64,000 nt of DNA from Streptococcus oralis. GTDB lineage: Bacteria; Bacillota; Bacilli; Lactobacillales; Streptococcaceae. Shown in pieces: positions 1-9,399 of the stretch. The translations under genes and the position numbers were made by a program. The notes beneath the pieces were generated by a model. That model was not told the DNA's origin. It saw nothing but the letters and a program-made list of their open reading frames with translations, and made no database searches. How positions within the stretch are numbered: the stretch's first letter is position 1; each line of letters opens with the position of its first letter. The stretch covers positions 1,449,501 to 1,513,500 of the forward strand of contig NZ_CP029257.1 of assembly GCF_024399415.1 (NCBI RefSeq), in the 5' to 3' direction.

Positions 1-74
1 AGATTCCTATTTTGATAGTAATTCTTCTGTTGTAATTTCCTATTATCTACAGGAAGACTGAGAGTCAAAATAAT

Positions 75-124
75 AAAACGCATAGTATCAAGTTTATTCA
101 ACACCTGATACTATGCGTTTTTTG
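75..124. terminator. Bidirectional rho-independent terminator
   Basis: A perfect 16-bp inverted repeat (75-90 pairs with 106-121) is flanked by A-rich sequence on the left and T-rich sequence on the right. It can therefore stop transcription of the truA-pdxK-ECF operon on the minus strand and of any plus-strand gene entering from outside the window. Confidence 0.85.
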
Positions 125-151
125 ATTTTAAAGACTTTTGACTCAACCTCT

Positions 152-613
152 CTACTTAATCTTCTTAACACTCTGAAAGACTACAAATCCCACAATCATC
201 CCCAAGGTATTTTGCAGGAAGTTTGGAAGAATTTCTGGTAAGGCTGCTGACCAGCCATTCATTAGAGTCGAGCCCAGAGCGTAGCCACTTACCATGACGA
301 TAGTAGCTAAGACTAGGCCCAGCCATTGCCATTTGCCTTTAAAACCTGCAAAATAACCTTGCAAGCCATGATTTATCAAGCTAAAAAACATCCACTGTGG
401 ATAGCCTGATAGAAGGTCAATTAGGAATCCTGCTAGTCCTCCAACGACAGCTCCTTCTTTACTGCCAAAGTAAAAAGCAGTAAAGAAAATACCTGCGTCC
501 AAGAGAGTCAATATTCCTGTTGGCGTTCCAATTTTCAAGTAATAACCTAGAACTACTGAAAGGGCGGTTAAAAGAGATACAAGGGCGATTTTAGTTGTTT
601 TGGTTTGCTTCAT
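152..613 (-). CDS. ECF transporter S component, probably a B6- or thiamine-precursor uptake subunit
   Basis: A 153-residue, very hydrophobic protein with about five membrane segments and a basic N-terminus, the size and look of substrate-binding S components of energy-coupling factor (ECF) importers. Such subunits bind a vitamin in the membrane and work with a shared EcfAA'T module, which is not encoded here. The gene overlaps the 3' end of the upstream kinase gene by 23 bp, so the two are translated together. Because that kinase acts on pyridoxal or hydroxymethylpyrimidine, the likely substrate is a vitamin B6 form or a thiamine precursor. The substrate is inference; the family is a strong match by size, hydropathy and context. 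A GGAG motif lies about 9 bases ahead of the ATG. Confidence 0.78.
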   Translation of the reverse strand: MKQTKTTKIALVSLLTALSVVLGYYLKIGTPTGILTLLDAGIFFTAFYFGSKEGAVVGGLAGFLIDLLSGYPQWMFFSLINHGLQGYFAGFKGKWQWLGLVLATIVMVSGYALGSTLMNGWSAALPEILPNFLQNTLGMIVGFVVFQSVKKIK

Positions 614-1364
614 ATTGTCTTACTCCATATTGATCTGCTTGTGCAATAGCACGGTAAACGAAAGCTTTCGAGCTCTCTACTGCTGGTAAAAGTTCATCAC
701 CTTTAACCAAGTGACTGGCAATGCTTGAGGCAAAGGTACATCCTGCACCAGCATTCTGCCCTTGGATAACGGGATTTTCTAGGACAGTGAAAGTTTGTCC
801 ATCATAAAAGACATCCACAGCCTTGTCCTGACTAAGGCGATTGCCACCCTTGATAATAACTGCCGGCGCTCCTAAATCATACAATTTCTGCGCTGCAGCT
901 TTCATATCTTCCAAGGTTTTGATCTCCTGATCAGCTAGCAATTCTGCTTCTGGGAGATTAGGTGTAATCACGCTAACATGAGGAAAAAAACGAATCAACT
1001 CTTGACAGAGTTGGCTGACCGCTACATCATGCGTTTCCTTGCAGACCAAGACGGGATCCAATACCACAGGCACTCCCGGACGTTGCTTGATAAAGTCTAA
1101 GGCTTTCTCAGCCACACTGACAGTAGGAAGAAGGCCAATCTTAATCCCTGCAAAGTCCACATCACGCAAGCTATCCAACTCATGTTGGAAAATAGTATCA
1201 TCCGTAGGAAAGACTTCAAACCCCTTTTCTGTCAAAGCTGTCAAACAAGTCACTGCTACGAAACCATGCAAGCCGTTCAAGGTATAGGTAGCCAAATCAG
1301 CTGACAGACCTCCACCACTAAAAATATCATTCCCAGAAAGTGCTAAAATACGATTATTCTTCAT
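591..1364 (-). CDS. pdxK: Pyridoxal / hydroxymethylpyrimidine kinase (PdxK/ThiD family)
   Basis: A 257-residue ribokinase-fold kinase that phosphorylates pyridoxine, pyridoxal or pyridoxamine, or hydroxymethylpyrimidine, using ATP. Seen in the sequence: an N-terminal [17 protein letters not shown] substrate/phosphate loop, the VVLDPVLV strand, the [11 protein letters not shown] segment typical of ThiD/PdxK, and a C-terminal [12 protein letters not shown] anion-hole motif holding the catalytic region. Length is normal for the family. It overlaps truA upstream by 11 bp and the ECF S component downstream by 23 bp, so the three form a tightly coupled operon in which vitamin uptake and trapping by phosphorylation go together. 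AAAGGAG lies 7 bases before the ATG. Whether B6 or thiamine precursor is the main substrate cannot be settled from sequence alone. Confidence 0.88.
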   Translation of the reverse strand: MKNNRILALSGNDIFSGGGLSADLATYTLNGLHGFVAVTCLTALTEKGFEVFPTDDTIFQHELDSLRDVDFAGIKIGLLPTVSVAEKALDFIKQRPGVPVVLDPVLVCKETHDVAVSQLCQELIRFFPHVSVITPNLPEAELLADQEIKTLEDMKAAAQKLYDLGAPAVIIKGGNRLSQDKAVDVFYDGQTFTVLENPVIQGQNAGAGCTFASSIASHLVKGDELLPAVESSKAFVYRAIAQADQYGVRQYEANQNN

Positions 1365-2103
1365 AACGAATCTCCTTTAAATACAAGCCATTTGGTGCCG
1401 CCGTTGGACCTGCTAGCTGCCTGTCCTTCTTCTCTAAGATGAGGTCAATCTGCTCAACTGGCATCCGATTATTTCCGATTTTGAGCAGCGTCCCCACCAT
1501 ATTGCGAATCTGCTTATACAAGAAACCATTTCCTGAAAAGGTAAAAGTCAAAAACTGCCCTGTCTCATCAATCCTAAGACTGGCTTCTGTAATGGTCCGA
1601 ACCTTGTCCTCTACACTGGTTCCAGATGCTGTAAAACCGGTAAAATCGTGGGTTCCTTCTAATTTCTTGGCAGCTATCTGCATTCGCTCCACATCGAGGG
1701 GATAGGGAAAGTGAGTAGCATAGTGACGGCGCATCGGATTTTTAGGACGCCCCCTATCCACGATAAACTCATATGTCTTGCTATGTTTTGCATAACGACA
1801 ATGAAAATCATCCGCCACAAGCTCAATTGAAATCACATCGATATCTTCTGGTGACTGGGTATCCAGAGCAAAACGGAGTTTTTCCTCATCCATCTGATAG
1901 GGCAGGTCAAAATGAATAACCTGACCAAGAGCATGGACCCCACTATCCGTCCTACCAGCACCGTGTACAGTGATGGCTTGCCCCTTATTGAGTCTCGTTA
2001 AGGTTTTCTCAATTTCCTCTTGAACGCTCCGCGCATGAGGCTGGCGCTGAAAACCAGCAAAGGCAAAACCATCATAAGAAATAGTTGCTTTATATCTTGT
2101 CAT
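1354..2103 (-). CDS. truA: tRNA pseudouridine synthase A
   Basis: A 249-residue enzyme that converts uridines 38-40 of the tRNA anticodon stem-loop to pseudouridine. The catalytic aspartate is visible as D53 in [15 protein letters not shown], and the C-terminal half has the [17 protein letters not shown] block typical of TruA. I chose the ATG at 2103 because the protein then begins [12 protein letters not shown], the conserved family start. An in-frame upstream start at 2139 would add 12 residues that do not belong to the family. It is the first gene of the truA-pdxK-ECF operon, with its stop overlapping the pdxK start. Confidence 0.95.
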   Translation of the reverse strand: MTRYKATISYDGFAFAGFQRQPHARSVQEEIEKTLTRLNKGQAITVHGAGRTDSGVHALGQVIHFDLPYQMDEEKLRFALDTQSPEDIDVISIELVADDFHCRYAKHSKTYEFIVDRGRPKNPMRRHYATHFPYPLDVERMQIAAKKLEGTHDFTGFTASGTSVEDKVRTITEASLRIDETGQFLTFTFSGNGFLYKQIRNMVGTLLKIGNNRMPVEQIDLILEKKDRQLAGPTAAPNGLYLKEIRYEE

Positions 2104-2179
2104 AACTTCTATTTTATCAGGAAATAAAAGTGTAAACAAGTTTAAAAATCAAAAATTGTCTGGGTACAAAATTCCTAAA

Positions 2180-2207
2180 AAGAAAAACTTAGGAAACCAA
2201 TCCTAAG
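2180..2207 (-). terminator. Terminator of the MFS transporter gene
   Basis: Read on the minus strand, CTTAGGA pairs with TCCTAAG across a six-base loop and is followed by TTTTTCTTTTT. The left arm includes the TAG stop codon of the transporter gene, so the terminator starts inside the coding region. Confidence 0.7.
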
Positions 2208-3354
2208 CTCTCTTTTGAAGTGCGTACATAACAAAGATAGAAGTGACAATCAACCAACATCCTAAAATGGTGAAGACCAACATACCGTTTTGAGTCACCA
2301 AACCAATCGCCCCAAGAATAAACGGTGTCGTAAAGGCTCCAAAGCTACATCCTAGCACTGCAAAAGATGTTGCCTGATTAAGGAGCTTGGCTGGGATTCT
2401 TTCAGAAAGAAGCTGAAAGACAGTGGTCAAGGCCACACTGTAAGAAAAACCTGCCACAACACTTCCAACTACCATCACACCCAATGACGGAGACAAAGCA
2501 ATCACAATTTGCCCCAATCCAAAGGTGATGCCTGACCAAAGGAGCAATCTTTCTTTAAACAGAGAGATAAAGAAAGAAAAACTCACACCTGCCAAGATAC
2601 CAATCAACTGCATGATACTTAAAACCAAGCTCGATAACTGGGCATCCCCTAGACCTCTTTCCACCATCAGACTAGGAATACGAATGGTGATAGCTGTGTT
2701 GGTGCAGACAACAACTGCTGCTTCGACAGCTAATAGAAAAATCAAGCCTTTCATCTGTCCTGTCAAACGAATTGTTTCGGCCTCTTTTTTCTTTGTTTCT
2801 TTCTTTTCTTTCCCATAAGGGACAAAGAGCAGATAAAGGATCAATACTAAAAATCCTGCACTGTAGGCCAAGAAGGTCACTGTCCATCCCAAGGATAAGA
2901 GTTGACCTACCACTAGAGTCAAAATCGATGCCCCGACAACTTCTGCTGATCCGCGAAGACCCAACATCTGGATCCGTGTCTTTCCATGATAGCGTTCGCT
3001 AATGATGGAAATGGCCTTGGCATTAATCATTCCAACACCCAAGCCAAATAAAATCCGCATCGCAAAGACAAAGTTGTACTCCTGATACCAGAAAGGGGCA
3101 GTTCCACCGATAGAAAGGATGAGAAGTCCTAGACTAATCTGAAGTCGCTCAGGAAATAACCGCTCCAAAAACCCATTTAAAACCAGCATAATCATAATTC
3201 CAAAAGAAGGAAGACTGACCAGGAGCTCGATTTGTTCTTTGGGATAGCCTTGATAGTAGTCAAACATGGCTGGCAGAGCACTTGAGATGGAGAAGGAGGT
3301 AATCAAAACGAGGGAGAGGGCCAAAATACTAGCCCGTTCTAAATATTGTTTCAT
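2203..3354 (-). CDS. Major facilitator superfamily transporter
   Basis: A 383-residue integral membrane protein with about twelve hydrophobic segments split by a charged central loop (KEKKETKKKEAETIR, near residue 190), the two-times-six architecture of MFS carriers. The segment between TM2 and TM3 (LNGFLERLFPERLQISLG) and a GLGVGMINAKA helix fit the family, and related streptococcal proteins are labelled oxalate/formate-antiporter or CynX-like. The substrate cannot be read from the sequence. The gene is monocistronic: its terminator overlaps its own stop codon, and about 110 bp separate its start from the next gene upstream. Confidence 0.85.
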   Translation of the reverse strand: MKQYLERASILALSLVLITSFSISSALPAMFDYYQGYPKEQIELLVSLPSFGIMIMLVLNGFLERLFPERLQISLGLLILSIGGTAPFWYQEYNFVFAMRILFGLGVGMINAKAISIISERYHGKTRIQMLGLRGSAEVVGASILTLVVGQLLSLGWTVTFLAYSAGFLVLILYLLFVPYGKEKKETKKKEAETIRLTGQMKGLIFLLAVEAAVVVCTNTAITIRIPSLMVERGLGDAQLSSLVLSIMQLIGILAGVSFSFFISLFKERLLLWSGITFGLGQIVIALSPSLGVMVVGSVVAGFSYSVALTTVFQLLSERIPAKLLNQATSFAVLGCSFGAFTTPFILGAIGLVTQNGMLVFTILGCWLIVTSIFVMYALQKRA

Positions 3355-3466
3355 GAATTTTCTTTCTGTATATTTCTCACTGTTGATCCTTTTAAAAGGA
3401 AGATGGCAAGAAAAGAAGGAGCCCGATTGAACTAGAGACTCCGTCCTAACTTTCCTAATAGGAAGA

Positions 3467-4090
3467 CTATTTTCGCTTGATTTGCTTGATCAGATAGAAG
3501 ATGAAGCCTGCAACCATATAGGCCGCAAAAATGATCAAACACCATTTGATAACCACGTCCCAACCCTTGTTCACATTTAAAAAGAAATAAGGGAAGGGAT
3601 TGTCCTTGGAATTCGGAATATTGAGTTTTAAGACCAAGCCATTAAACAAGGCAAAAATCATATAAATCAAGGGCAAGATGGTCCACAAGACTGGATCCCA
3701 GATCTTGTATTGACCACGTTTATCGAAGAAGAGGGTGTCGGCTAAAAACCAGAGTGGAACGATATAGTGGCAAAGGAAATTTTCCACACGGTAAAAGTCT
3801 GTCGCGATCGGAGCAAGCATAAAATGGTAAATCACACAGGTAATCATGATACTCATGGTAACACCACCCTTGAGACGAAGCAAGGTCGGACTTTGCCAAT
3901 TTTCACCTGAACGGCTCATCACACGGAGCAGATAACCCGTGAAAATCGTTACCAAAAGATTGGACAACACTGTGTAGTAAAGGAGCATACCAAAGCCACC
4001 GTGCTTGGTAATCTCCAAATAAACTCCTGTAAATGCCGCTAAGAACAAGAGCACACGACTATAAAAGATAAATTTATAATTCAGTTTCAT
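3467..4090 (-). CDS. Pr6Pr-like integral membrane protein
   Basis: A 207-residue protein with six or so hydrophobic segments and little else. Features are an N-terminal FYSRVLLFLAAFTGVYLEI segment, a YYTVLSNLLVTIFTGYLL segment and a central HYIVPLWFLADTLFF motif, which together match the Pr6Pr/FAR-17a/AIG1-like family of bacterial membrane proteins. No biochemical role is established for the bacterial members. Only two bases separate its ATG from the stop of the preceding PhnA-like gene, so the two are co-transcribed and probably translationally coupled. The functional link between them is unknown. Confidence 0.75.
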   Translation of the reverse strand: MKLNYKFIFYSRVLLFLAAFTGVYLEITKHGGFGMLLYYTVLSNLLVTIFTGYLLRVMSRSGENWQSPTLLRLKGGVTMSIMITCVIYHFMLAPIATDFYRVENFLCHYIVPLWFLADTLFFDKRGQYKIWDPVLWTILPLIYMIFALFNGLVLKLNIPNSKDNPFPYFFLNVNKGWDVVIKWCLIIFAAYMVAGFIFYLIKQIKRK

Positions 4091-4092
4091 GG

Positions 4093-4431
4093 CTAGATTT
4101 TCTTAACAAATTCTGACTTGAGTTTCATAGCTCCAAAACCATCAATCTTACAGTCGATGTTGTGGTCACCTTCTACGATACGGATATTTTTAACGCGAGT
4201 TCCTTGTTTCAAATCCTTTGGCGCACCTTTTACTTTCAAGTCTTTGATAAGGGTTACAGTATCGCCGTCAGCCAATTTATTTCCATTGGCATCGATAGCA
4301 ACAACACCTTCTTCTACTTCTGCAACTTCTGCAGGGTTCCATTCATAGGCACACTCTGGGCAGACCAAGAGACTTCCGTCTTCGTAGACATATTCTGAAT
4401 TACATTTTGGGCAATTTGGTAAGTTGTTCAT
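4093..4431 (-). CDS. PhnA/YjdM-type zinc-ribbon protein
   Basis: A 112-residue soluble protein. The N-terminal third carries a four-cysteine zinc ribbon (CPKC and CPEC pairs, residues about 7-28) ending in YEWNP. The C-terminal part has [15 protein letters not shown] and the [24 protein letters not shown] block that defines the PhnA/YjdM family. The old alkylphosphonate label of this family is not supported by any phosphonate genes here, so I would not infer phosphonate metabolism. It is the first gene of a two-gene unit with the Pr6Pr-like membrane protein, and its start codon has a strong AGGAGG-like ribosome site. Confidence 0.88.
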   Translation of the reverse strand: MNNLPNCPKCNSEYVYEDGSLLVCPECAYEWNPAEVAEVEEGVVAIDANGNKLADGDTVTLIKDLKVKGAPKDLKQGTRVKNIRIVEGDHNIDCKIDGFGAMKLKSEFVKKI

Positions 4432-4540
4432 AAGTCCTCCTTAAACTAACAATTATTCTTTAAAATTCATATGTTATTGAACAGCAACTATTATACCGTA
4501 AAATCCTACTTTTGACAATGTGTCCTAAGTCTAGCAGACA

Positions 4541-4579
4541 AAAAAATCATGCAACTGTTTACAGTTACATGACTTTTTA
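4541..4579. terminator. Terminator downstream of dpr
   Basis: A 12-bp stem with one mismatch (4547-4558 with 4561-4572) and a two-base loop is flanked by A-runs on the left and T-runs on the right, so it can work in either direction. It stops dpr transcription on the minus strand before the PhnA-like gene. Confidence 0.75.
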
Positions 4580-4641
4580 AAAGATGATTGGTCATGGGCA
4601 CTTATCAAGCACCTCATGATAAAAGGGGTAGCAACTATATT

Positions 4642-5160
4642 TTACAAACCAGGAGCTTGTCCAAGTTCTGCTGCAAGCATCCAAACTGTTTTTTCAAGTT
4701 CAGCCTTAGCACCAACAAAGATATCGTTTGTAACATCATCGCCTTCTTCATCAGTCACATCCAAAGCTTTTTGGAAAAGAGTGATGAGGTAGCGATAAAT
4801 CGCTAGAACACGTTCCAAGCTTTCTTCAACGTTACGGAATTCTCCTTCTTCTTCTTCGATTTCACTGTGTTGAAGGAATTCTGTCAAAGTTGAGTAAGGT
4901 TTGCCACCAAGAGTGATCAAACGTTCGCTGATTTCGTCAAGATAGCCATCAAGGCTGTCCATGTATTCATCCATTTTTGGATGCCATACGAGGAAACCAC
5001 GACCACGCATATACCAGTGAACTTGGTGAAGAGCAATGTGAGCCACATACAAGTCCGCTACTGCTTGGTTCAAAACTTCCTTTGTTTTTGCCAATGCTAC
5101 TGGCGCTGTTTTAGATAATGTTGTTACGTCTTTTACTGCTTCTTTTTTCAATTCAACCAT
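4642..5160 (-). CDS. dpr: Dps-family iron-storage / peroxide-resistance protein
   Basis: A 172-residue Dps-like ferritin. The family forms dodecameric cages that oxidise and store iron, preventing hydroxyl-radical damage; in catalase-negative streptococci it is a main peroxide defence. Diagnostic residues are in [39 protein letters not shown], which holds the inter-subunit ferroxidase ligands (His, His, Asp, Glu). I chose the ATG at 5160, not the in-frame GTG three codons upstream, because that GTG lies inside the GAGGTGATC ribosome-binding site that serves the ATG. It sits as a single gene between two terminators. Confidence 0.93.
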   Translation of the reverse strand: MVELKKEAVKDVTTLSKTAPVALAKTKEVLNQAVADLYVAHIALHQVHWYMRGRGFLVWHPKMDEYMDSLDGYLDEISERLITLGGKPYSTLTEFLQHSEIEEEEGEFRNVEESLERVLAIYRYLITLFQKALDVTDEEGDDVTNDIFVGAKAELEKTVWMLAAELGQAPGL

Positions 5161-5302
5161 ATTGATCACCTCATAATATTATTTTTGCAACCATATTTAT
5201 TGATTACTATCTCAGTATACTACTCCTAGTAGACAAAAGCAAGAAAATTAACCCATATTAAAAAAGTTGTAATTGACTGATAATTTAAGAAAAATATACA
5301 GT

Positions 5303-5335
5303 CTTTAAAAAAAAGACAGTCTTAGCAGACTGTCT
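5303..5335 (-). terminator. Terminator of tpiA
   Basis: On the minus strand AGACAGTCT pairs with AGACTGTCT over a four-base loop and runs directly into eight T residues. It lies just downstream of the tpiA stop. Confidence 0.9.
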
Positions 5336-5348
5336 GGAATAACTGAGA

Positions 5349-6107
5349 TTATTTTACAAAATCAAGCAATGCCAAGAAGCTTTCAGCTTCAAGTGACGCA
5401 CCACCAACAAGGGCACCGTCAACGTCTGGGCAAGCCATGTATGAAGCAACGTTTTCAGGTTTAACAGAACCACCGTATTGAACACGAACTTTGTCCGCAA
5501 CTTCTTGACCAAAGTCTGCAGCTACAACGTCACGAACGACTTTACACATTTTTTGTGCATCGTCTTGTGAAGCTGATTTACCAGTACCGATAGCCCAGAT
5601 TGGCTCATAAGCGATAACTGATGCAGCAACTTGTTCTGCAGTCAATCCACCCAATGCAGCAGATACTTGAGCACCTACGAATTCAGCAGCTTTACCAGCT
5701 TCGTAAGTTTCAAGTGACTCACCACAACAGATGATTGGAAGCATACCGTTTGCAAAGATTGCTTTTGCTTTTTTGTTGATATCTTCGTCAGTTTCATGGA
5801 AGTAGTCACGACGTTCTGAGTGACCGATAACAACGTAGTCAGTACCGATTTCTTTCAAAACTTGTGGGCTAGTTTCACCAGTGAAAGCACCTGCATTTTC
5901 AAAGTAGCAGTTTTGAGCAGCAACTTTAAGGTTTGAACCTTTAGCAGCAGCAAGAACAGCTGTCAAATCAAGAGCTGGAGCTGCGATACCTGCTTCAACA
6001 AGGTCTGATGAAGGAAGTTTTGATGCAACGGCTTCAACGAATGCTTTTGCTTCTTCTGGATTTTTGTTCATTTTCCAGTTACCAGCGATAAATGGTTTAC
6101 GTGACAT
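5349..6107 (-). CDS. tpiA: Triosephosphate isomerase
   Basis: A 252-residue TIM barrel that interconverts dihydroxyacetone phosphate and glyceraldehyde 3-phosphate in glycolysis. Visible catalytic elements are Asn10/Lys12 in AGNWKMNK, the catalytic His in VIGHSERR, the catalytic Glu in [11 protein letters not shown], and the phosphate-binding [11 protein letters not shown] and GALVGGASL loops. I chose the ATG at 6107 ([10 protein letters not shown]), the conserved family start. A longer reading to 6170 adds 21 residues that include the ribosome site (AAAGAGGT). A strong terminator follows. Codon use is of the highly expressed type, as expected for a glycolytic enzyme. Confidence 0.97.
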   Translation of the reverse strand: MSRKPFIAGNWKMNKNPEEAKAFVEAVASKLPSSDLVEAGIAAPALDLTAVLAAAKGSNLKVAAQNCYFENAGAFTGETSPQVLKEIGTDYVVIGHSERRDYFHETDEDINKKAKAIFANGMLPIICCGESLETYEAGKAAEFVGAQVSAALGGLTAEQVAASVIAYEPIWAIGTGKSASQDDAQKMCKVVRDVVAADFGQEVADKVRVQYGGSVKPENVASYMACPDVDGALVGGASLEAESFLALLDFVK

Positions 6108-6203
6108 TTCACATACCTCTTTTTTCATTTTATTCACTATTATTCTATCATATTTATAAGGAGCTTGCAAACCTTACTCTAATTTTCAAGATTTTTCAAG
6201 CGG

Positions 6204-6881
6204 CTAATCTTGCCACAAATTCATGGCATCGAGGAAATCAGCCGAAGCCTGAACTTGTTTGGGATTGTTGGCTTCTCGCTCTGCTCGTTTGGCCTCTACT
6301 TGGGCAACAGACTGGATGCCTTCATGGCGCCAGTTTCGTAGGATTGCCTGAATATATTTCCAGTTTGGCTTGCCATTGAGAACAGCCTCTCGGAGAGCTT
6401 CCTTGATCAAATCCGCCTTAACTCCGTCTTCTTTGACAGTCTTAGAAAGGTCTTCGATTTCAAATGGTGTTAATAAGCGTCCCAATTCCTGCTGAAAAGT
6501 TTCAACCAGATCCTTCAACTGATTCTGCGGGTTTGGGGCTGTTGTAGCTGGAGTTTGGCTATCTAGTAAGCTATCCAAGCGTTCAAAAGCCAAACTAGCA
6601 TCAAAAATCAGCTCAATTTCCCCGTTTAGTTCAATAGTTCGATATTGTAGCAAACCATTTTCAGTCAAATTCGAAATGGATTGGTTGACATCTGCCACCT
6701 CTTTCCCAATGATTTCAGCAATCTGACTAGGTGAAACATCTCCTAAGGCTGTGGTATTTTGTAAATAGAAAAATTGCCAGACCAGAAAATCTTCGCTGGA
6801 AGGAAAGAGTTCCTTAAAATGCAAGAGCAGGGCACTTGGCAAAACCAAGTTCCCTGATTTAAAAGCGTCAAAATATGTCAT
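6204..6881 (-). CDS. DnaD-domain protein
   Basis: A 225-residue soluble protein. The N-terminal half (residues 1-100) is a winged-helix-like region with DVSPSQIAEIIGKEVADVNQSISNLTENGL. The C-terminal half carries a DnaD/DnaB2-type domain ending in NGKPNWKYIQAILRNWRHEGI, the YxxxIL..W..EGI signature of the family. DnaD proteins help load the replicative helicase at the origin and at restart sites in Firmicutes. It lies 8 bp downstream of metA and is probably co-transcribed with it, a gene order commonly seen in streptococci. Whether it is the essential DnaD or a paralogue cannot be told from this window. Confidence 0.85.
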   Translation of the reverse strand: MTYFDAFKSGNLVLPSALLLHFKELFPSSEDFLVWQFFYLQNTTALGDVSPSQIAEIIGKEVADVNQSISNLTENGLLQYRTIELNGEIELIFDASLAFERLDSLLDSQTPATTAPNPQNQLKDLVETFQQELGRLLTPFEIEDLSKTVKEDGVKADLIKEALREAVLNGKPNWKYIQAILRNWRHEGIQSVAQVEAKRAEREANNPKQVQASADFLDAMNLWQD

Positions 6882-6889
6882 AATTCCTC

Positions 6890-7834
6890 TTATAAATATC
6901 CAAATGAAGCTGCATCGTCCTCTACCTTTTTCCAGTCAAATGGAGTTTCCTGATAAACAGCATAATTAACCCAGTTACTGAAAAAGAGGGCAGCTGATGA
7001 AGACCAACAGAGACACGGTGTCTCATTCACATCATCATTTTTGAAGTAATTTTCCGGAATGTTAGGATTAAGTCCTGCCTCACAATCACGAAAATACTCT
7101 TTTGCTAGAGTATCACGGTCATATTCTAAATGACCAAAACTATAAATCTCACGAAGATCCCGACTGGCTAAAATTGAAACGCCGACTTGTTCTCCCTCAG
7201 AGAGGATTTCCAGATTGGTTTTTCCCAATATCTCTTCCTTATAGATTTCTGTATGACGAGAATGGGGAGCTACATAGCTATCATCAAAACCACGAAAGAG
7301 AAGATGGCCCTCTTTCAAGGTATCCTGAGGGTAAATACCTGACAGTTTTTGCTCCATTTGGTGTTTTTCAACGCCATAGCGAGCATAAAGACCTGCTTGG
7401 GCACCCCAACAGATATGCAGGGTAGAAAAAACATGCGTCTTGGACCATTCGATGACCTGTTTAAACTCCTCCCAGTAGTCCACCTCCTCAAAAGGTAAGT
7501 GCTCCACTGGAGCTCCCGTGATAATCATTCCATCAAAAAAGTCATTCTTGACTTCCGAGAAGGTCTTATAGAAAGTTTCCATATGTTCGGCACGGGTTGT
7601 CTTGGAACGATGTGTTTCCATATATAAGAAATCAATATCTAGTTGCAAAGGGGTATTAGCCAAATGCCGTAAGAGTTGCGTTTCTGTTACCATTTTTTGA
7701 GGCATGAGATTTAAAATCAAAATCTTCAAGGGGCGAATATCCTGATGAGCGGCCCGTTGGTCGTCCATAACAAAGATATTTTCAGTCCTTAAAATCTCCA
7801 CAGCTGGTAATTTTTTATCAATTCGAATCGGCAT
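6890..7834 (-). CDS. metA: Homoserine O-acyltransferase (MetA)
   Basis: A 314-residue enzyme that acylates homoserine in the first committed step of methionine synthesis. Catalytic residues are visible: Cys142 in [12 protein letters not shown], and the His/Glu pair in [15 protein letters not shown]. Length and the [20 protein letters not shown] start are typical of the family. In Firmicutes such enzymes often use acetyl-CoA rather than succinyl-CoA, but that cannot be decided by eye here. The gene is followed after 8 bp by the dnaD-domain gene. A sigma-A promoter with an overlapping MET-box-like palindrome lies 80-110 bp upstream, which suggests control by methionine status. Confidence 0.95.
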   Translation of the reverse strand: MPIRIDKKLPAVEILRTENIFVMDDQRAAHQDIRPLKILILNLMPQKMVTETQLLRHLANTPLQLDIDFLYMETHRSKTTRAEHMETFYKTFSEVKNDFFDGMIITGAPVEHLPFEEVDYWEEFKQVIEWSKTHVFSTLHICWGAQAGLYARYGVEKHQMEQKLSGIYPQDTLKEGHLLFRGFDDSYVAPHSRHTEIYKEEILGKTNLEILSEGEQVGVSILASRDLREIYSFGHLEYDRDTLAKEYFRDCEAGLNPNIPENYFKNDDVNETPCLCWSSSAALFFSNWVNYAVYQETPFDWKKVEDDAASFGYL

Positions 7835-7914
7835 AATACCCTCCTAACAGTTCTCTATTTCGGGAATGATCTTGTCTGTTTGAAAGTAAAAACCTCCAAA
7901 TACTTCTTCCCTTT

Positions 7915-7948
7915 ATTATACTGTATGAAGATATAGTTTTCAATTATA
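7915..7948 (-). promoter_or_regulatory. metA promoter with MET-box-like operator
   Basis: On the minus strand TTGAAA (7943-7938), a 17-base spacer and TATAAT (7920-7915) form a near-consensus sigma-A promoter. The interval 7932-7948 matches, at 14 of 17 positions by my count, the palindrome TATAGTTTSAAACTATA recognised by MtaR/MetR-type LysR regulators of methionine genes in streptococci. It covers the -35 element. A further TATAGTTAATTTATA copy lies at about 7966-7980. The promoter is read directly; the regulator assignment comes from family knowledge. Confidence 0.65.
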
Positions 7949-7992
7949 GTTTTTCTCTAACTAGCTATAGTTAATTTATATAGCAGATGAAG

Positions 7993-8019
7993 AGAAAACA
8001 GCCCCAAGGACTGTTTTTC
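7993..8019 (-). terminator. Terminator of apt
   Basis: On the minus strand AAAACAGTCC pairs with GGGCTGTTTT around a short loop directly after the apt stop codon; the T-run is short (TTTTC). Confidence 0.65.
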
Positions 8020-8020
8020 A

Positions 8021-8533
8021 TTAATAATGCATAAGTACCTTGTAATCGTAATCTCCGATTTTTTCACGGCCTTTAAGCTCATCCAACTCAATCAAGAAAG
8101 CACAACCGGCTACAACTCCACCAAGTCTTTCAATCATCTCAATCGTTGCCTTAACAGTTCCGCCTGTTGCCAAAAGATCATCTACGATGAGAACACGTTG
8201 GCCTGGCTTGATCGCATCAGCATGCATGGTCAAGGTATCAATACCGTACTCTTTCTCATAATCAGCAGAAATGACTTCACGTGGCAATTTTCCTGGCTTA
8301 CGAACAGGTGCAAAACCAATTCCCAACTCAAAAGCAACTGGGCAGCCAACAATAAATCCGCGAGCCTCTGGACCCACGATCATGTCGATTTTCTTGTCAG
8401 TTGCATACTGAACGATTTCACGAACAGCATAGCTATAGGCATTGCCATCTGCCATCAATGGGCTGATATCACGGAAGGTGATGCCTTCCTTGGGATAATT
8501 TTCAATCGTTGCGATATAATCTTTTAAATTCAT
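8021..8533 (-). CDS. apt: Adenine phosphoribosyltransferase
   Basis: A 170-residue type I phosphoribosyltransferase that salvages adenine by joining it to PRPP to form AMP. Visible are the N-terminal [13 protein letters not shown] block, the [20 protein letters not shown] hood region, the flexible loop [13 protein letters not shown], and the PRPP-binding signature [18 protein letters not shown] near residues 116-133. Length is exactly that of bacterial APRTs. It stands alone between its own terminator and an AT-rich spacer ahead of the methyltransferase gene. Confidence 0.96.
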   Translation of the reverse strand: MNLKDYIATIENYPKEGITFRDISPLMADGNAYSYAVREIVQYATDKKIDMIVGPEARGFIVGCPVAFELGIGFAPVRKPGKLPREVISADYEKEYGIDTLTMHADAIKPGQRVLIVDDLLATGGTVKATIEMIERLGGVVAGCAFLIELDELKGREKIGDYDYKVLMHY

Positions 8534-8619
8534 CTTTTTCTTTCTTTCAAAGTTTTTTACTCTCTATTATAGCATATTTTTTAAGAAAGAAAAAAGGAAA
8601 AGTTAACTTCAATAATTAT

Positions 8620-9378
8620 CTAACGATTTGACGATTTATAACTAGCCATAGCAATAAAGCCCAATTTCTGTTTATTCTTAGCAAACATTTTATACATAGT
8701 TAAAAACTGCTTTCTATTCTCCTTTTTACAAGCATTTACGCAAATTTTCAAAGTTCCTAGCCAACCTTCGTCATAAATCATACCTGATAATTTCATTAAT
8801 GTCATTTCACCAGTCAATACTTTCACATCACGATAACCTGATTCTATCATCACCTGTTCCCAAGCATCTTGAGTTAAAGGACCTACATTTACATGAATTG
8901 CTTGTGACAATTCCTGTCTGACAGACTCTTTAGCTTCCTTAAGAAGCACATCATGTGTCAAAAGAAGACCTTCAGGTTTTAAAACCCTTAGATACTCCAT
9001 TACACATTTTTTCTTAGCTTGATCGGCTTGCATAGTCAGCATAGCTTCATTTATAACAATATCAAAACTAGCATCTTCATAAGGAAGTTTCATTGCATTT
9101 GCTCTTTCAAATCTGATCAAATGACCAACACCTGCCGTTTCAGCAGATTTTTTAGCCACTTCTAAGGCTTGTCCATCCATATCAACAGCAGTTATCTTAC
9201 AACCAAAACGCTGTGCCAACTCAATTGCTGTAGTTCCCCTATTGCACGCAACTTCTAGTATTCTCTTTTCTTTTGAAACTCCTCCTTCCGCAATTAACCA
9301 ATCTGTAGCACGTTTTCCACCTGGACGTAAGCGTTTTTTTCCCAGTTTTGCTAAAAACTTATGACCTGCTTCTGACAT
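8620..9378 (-). CDS. SAM-dependent class I methyltransferase
   Basis: A 252-residue Rossmann-fold methyltransferase. Motif I is ILEVACNRGTTAIELAQRFG (near residues 40-59), with Asn-Arg in place of the more common glycine-rich GxGxG. Motif II is ITAVDMDG, and the acidic post-II strand is FDIVINEAML, close to UbiE/MenG-like small-molecule methyltransferases. The substrate is not predictable. A TATAAT-type -10 element lies about 25 bp ahead of the start and GAGGTG serves as the ribosome site. It appears monocistronic and sits beside the odd gene-less stretch that precedes rplA. Confidence 0.82.
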   Translation of the reverse strand: MSEAGHKFLAKLGKKRLRPGGKRATDWLIAEGGVSKEKRILEVACNRGTTAIELAQRFGCKITAVDMDGQALEVAKKSAETAGVGHLIRFERANAMKLPYEDASFDIVINEAMLTMQADQAKKKCVMEYLRVLKPEGLLLTHDVLLKEAKESVRQELSQAIHVNVGPLTQDAWEQVMIESGYRDVKVLTGEMTLMKLSGMIYDEGWLGTLKICVNACKKENRKQFLTMYKMFAKNKQKLGFIAMASYKSSNR

Positions 9379-9399
9379 TTGAACACCTCTATTTTTTCT

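Noticed and set aside
8027..8527. A 166-codon open frame on the plus strand opposite apt.
   Set aside because: It coincides with the well-conserved apt gene on the other strand and has no recognisable domain or ribosome site.
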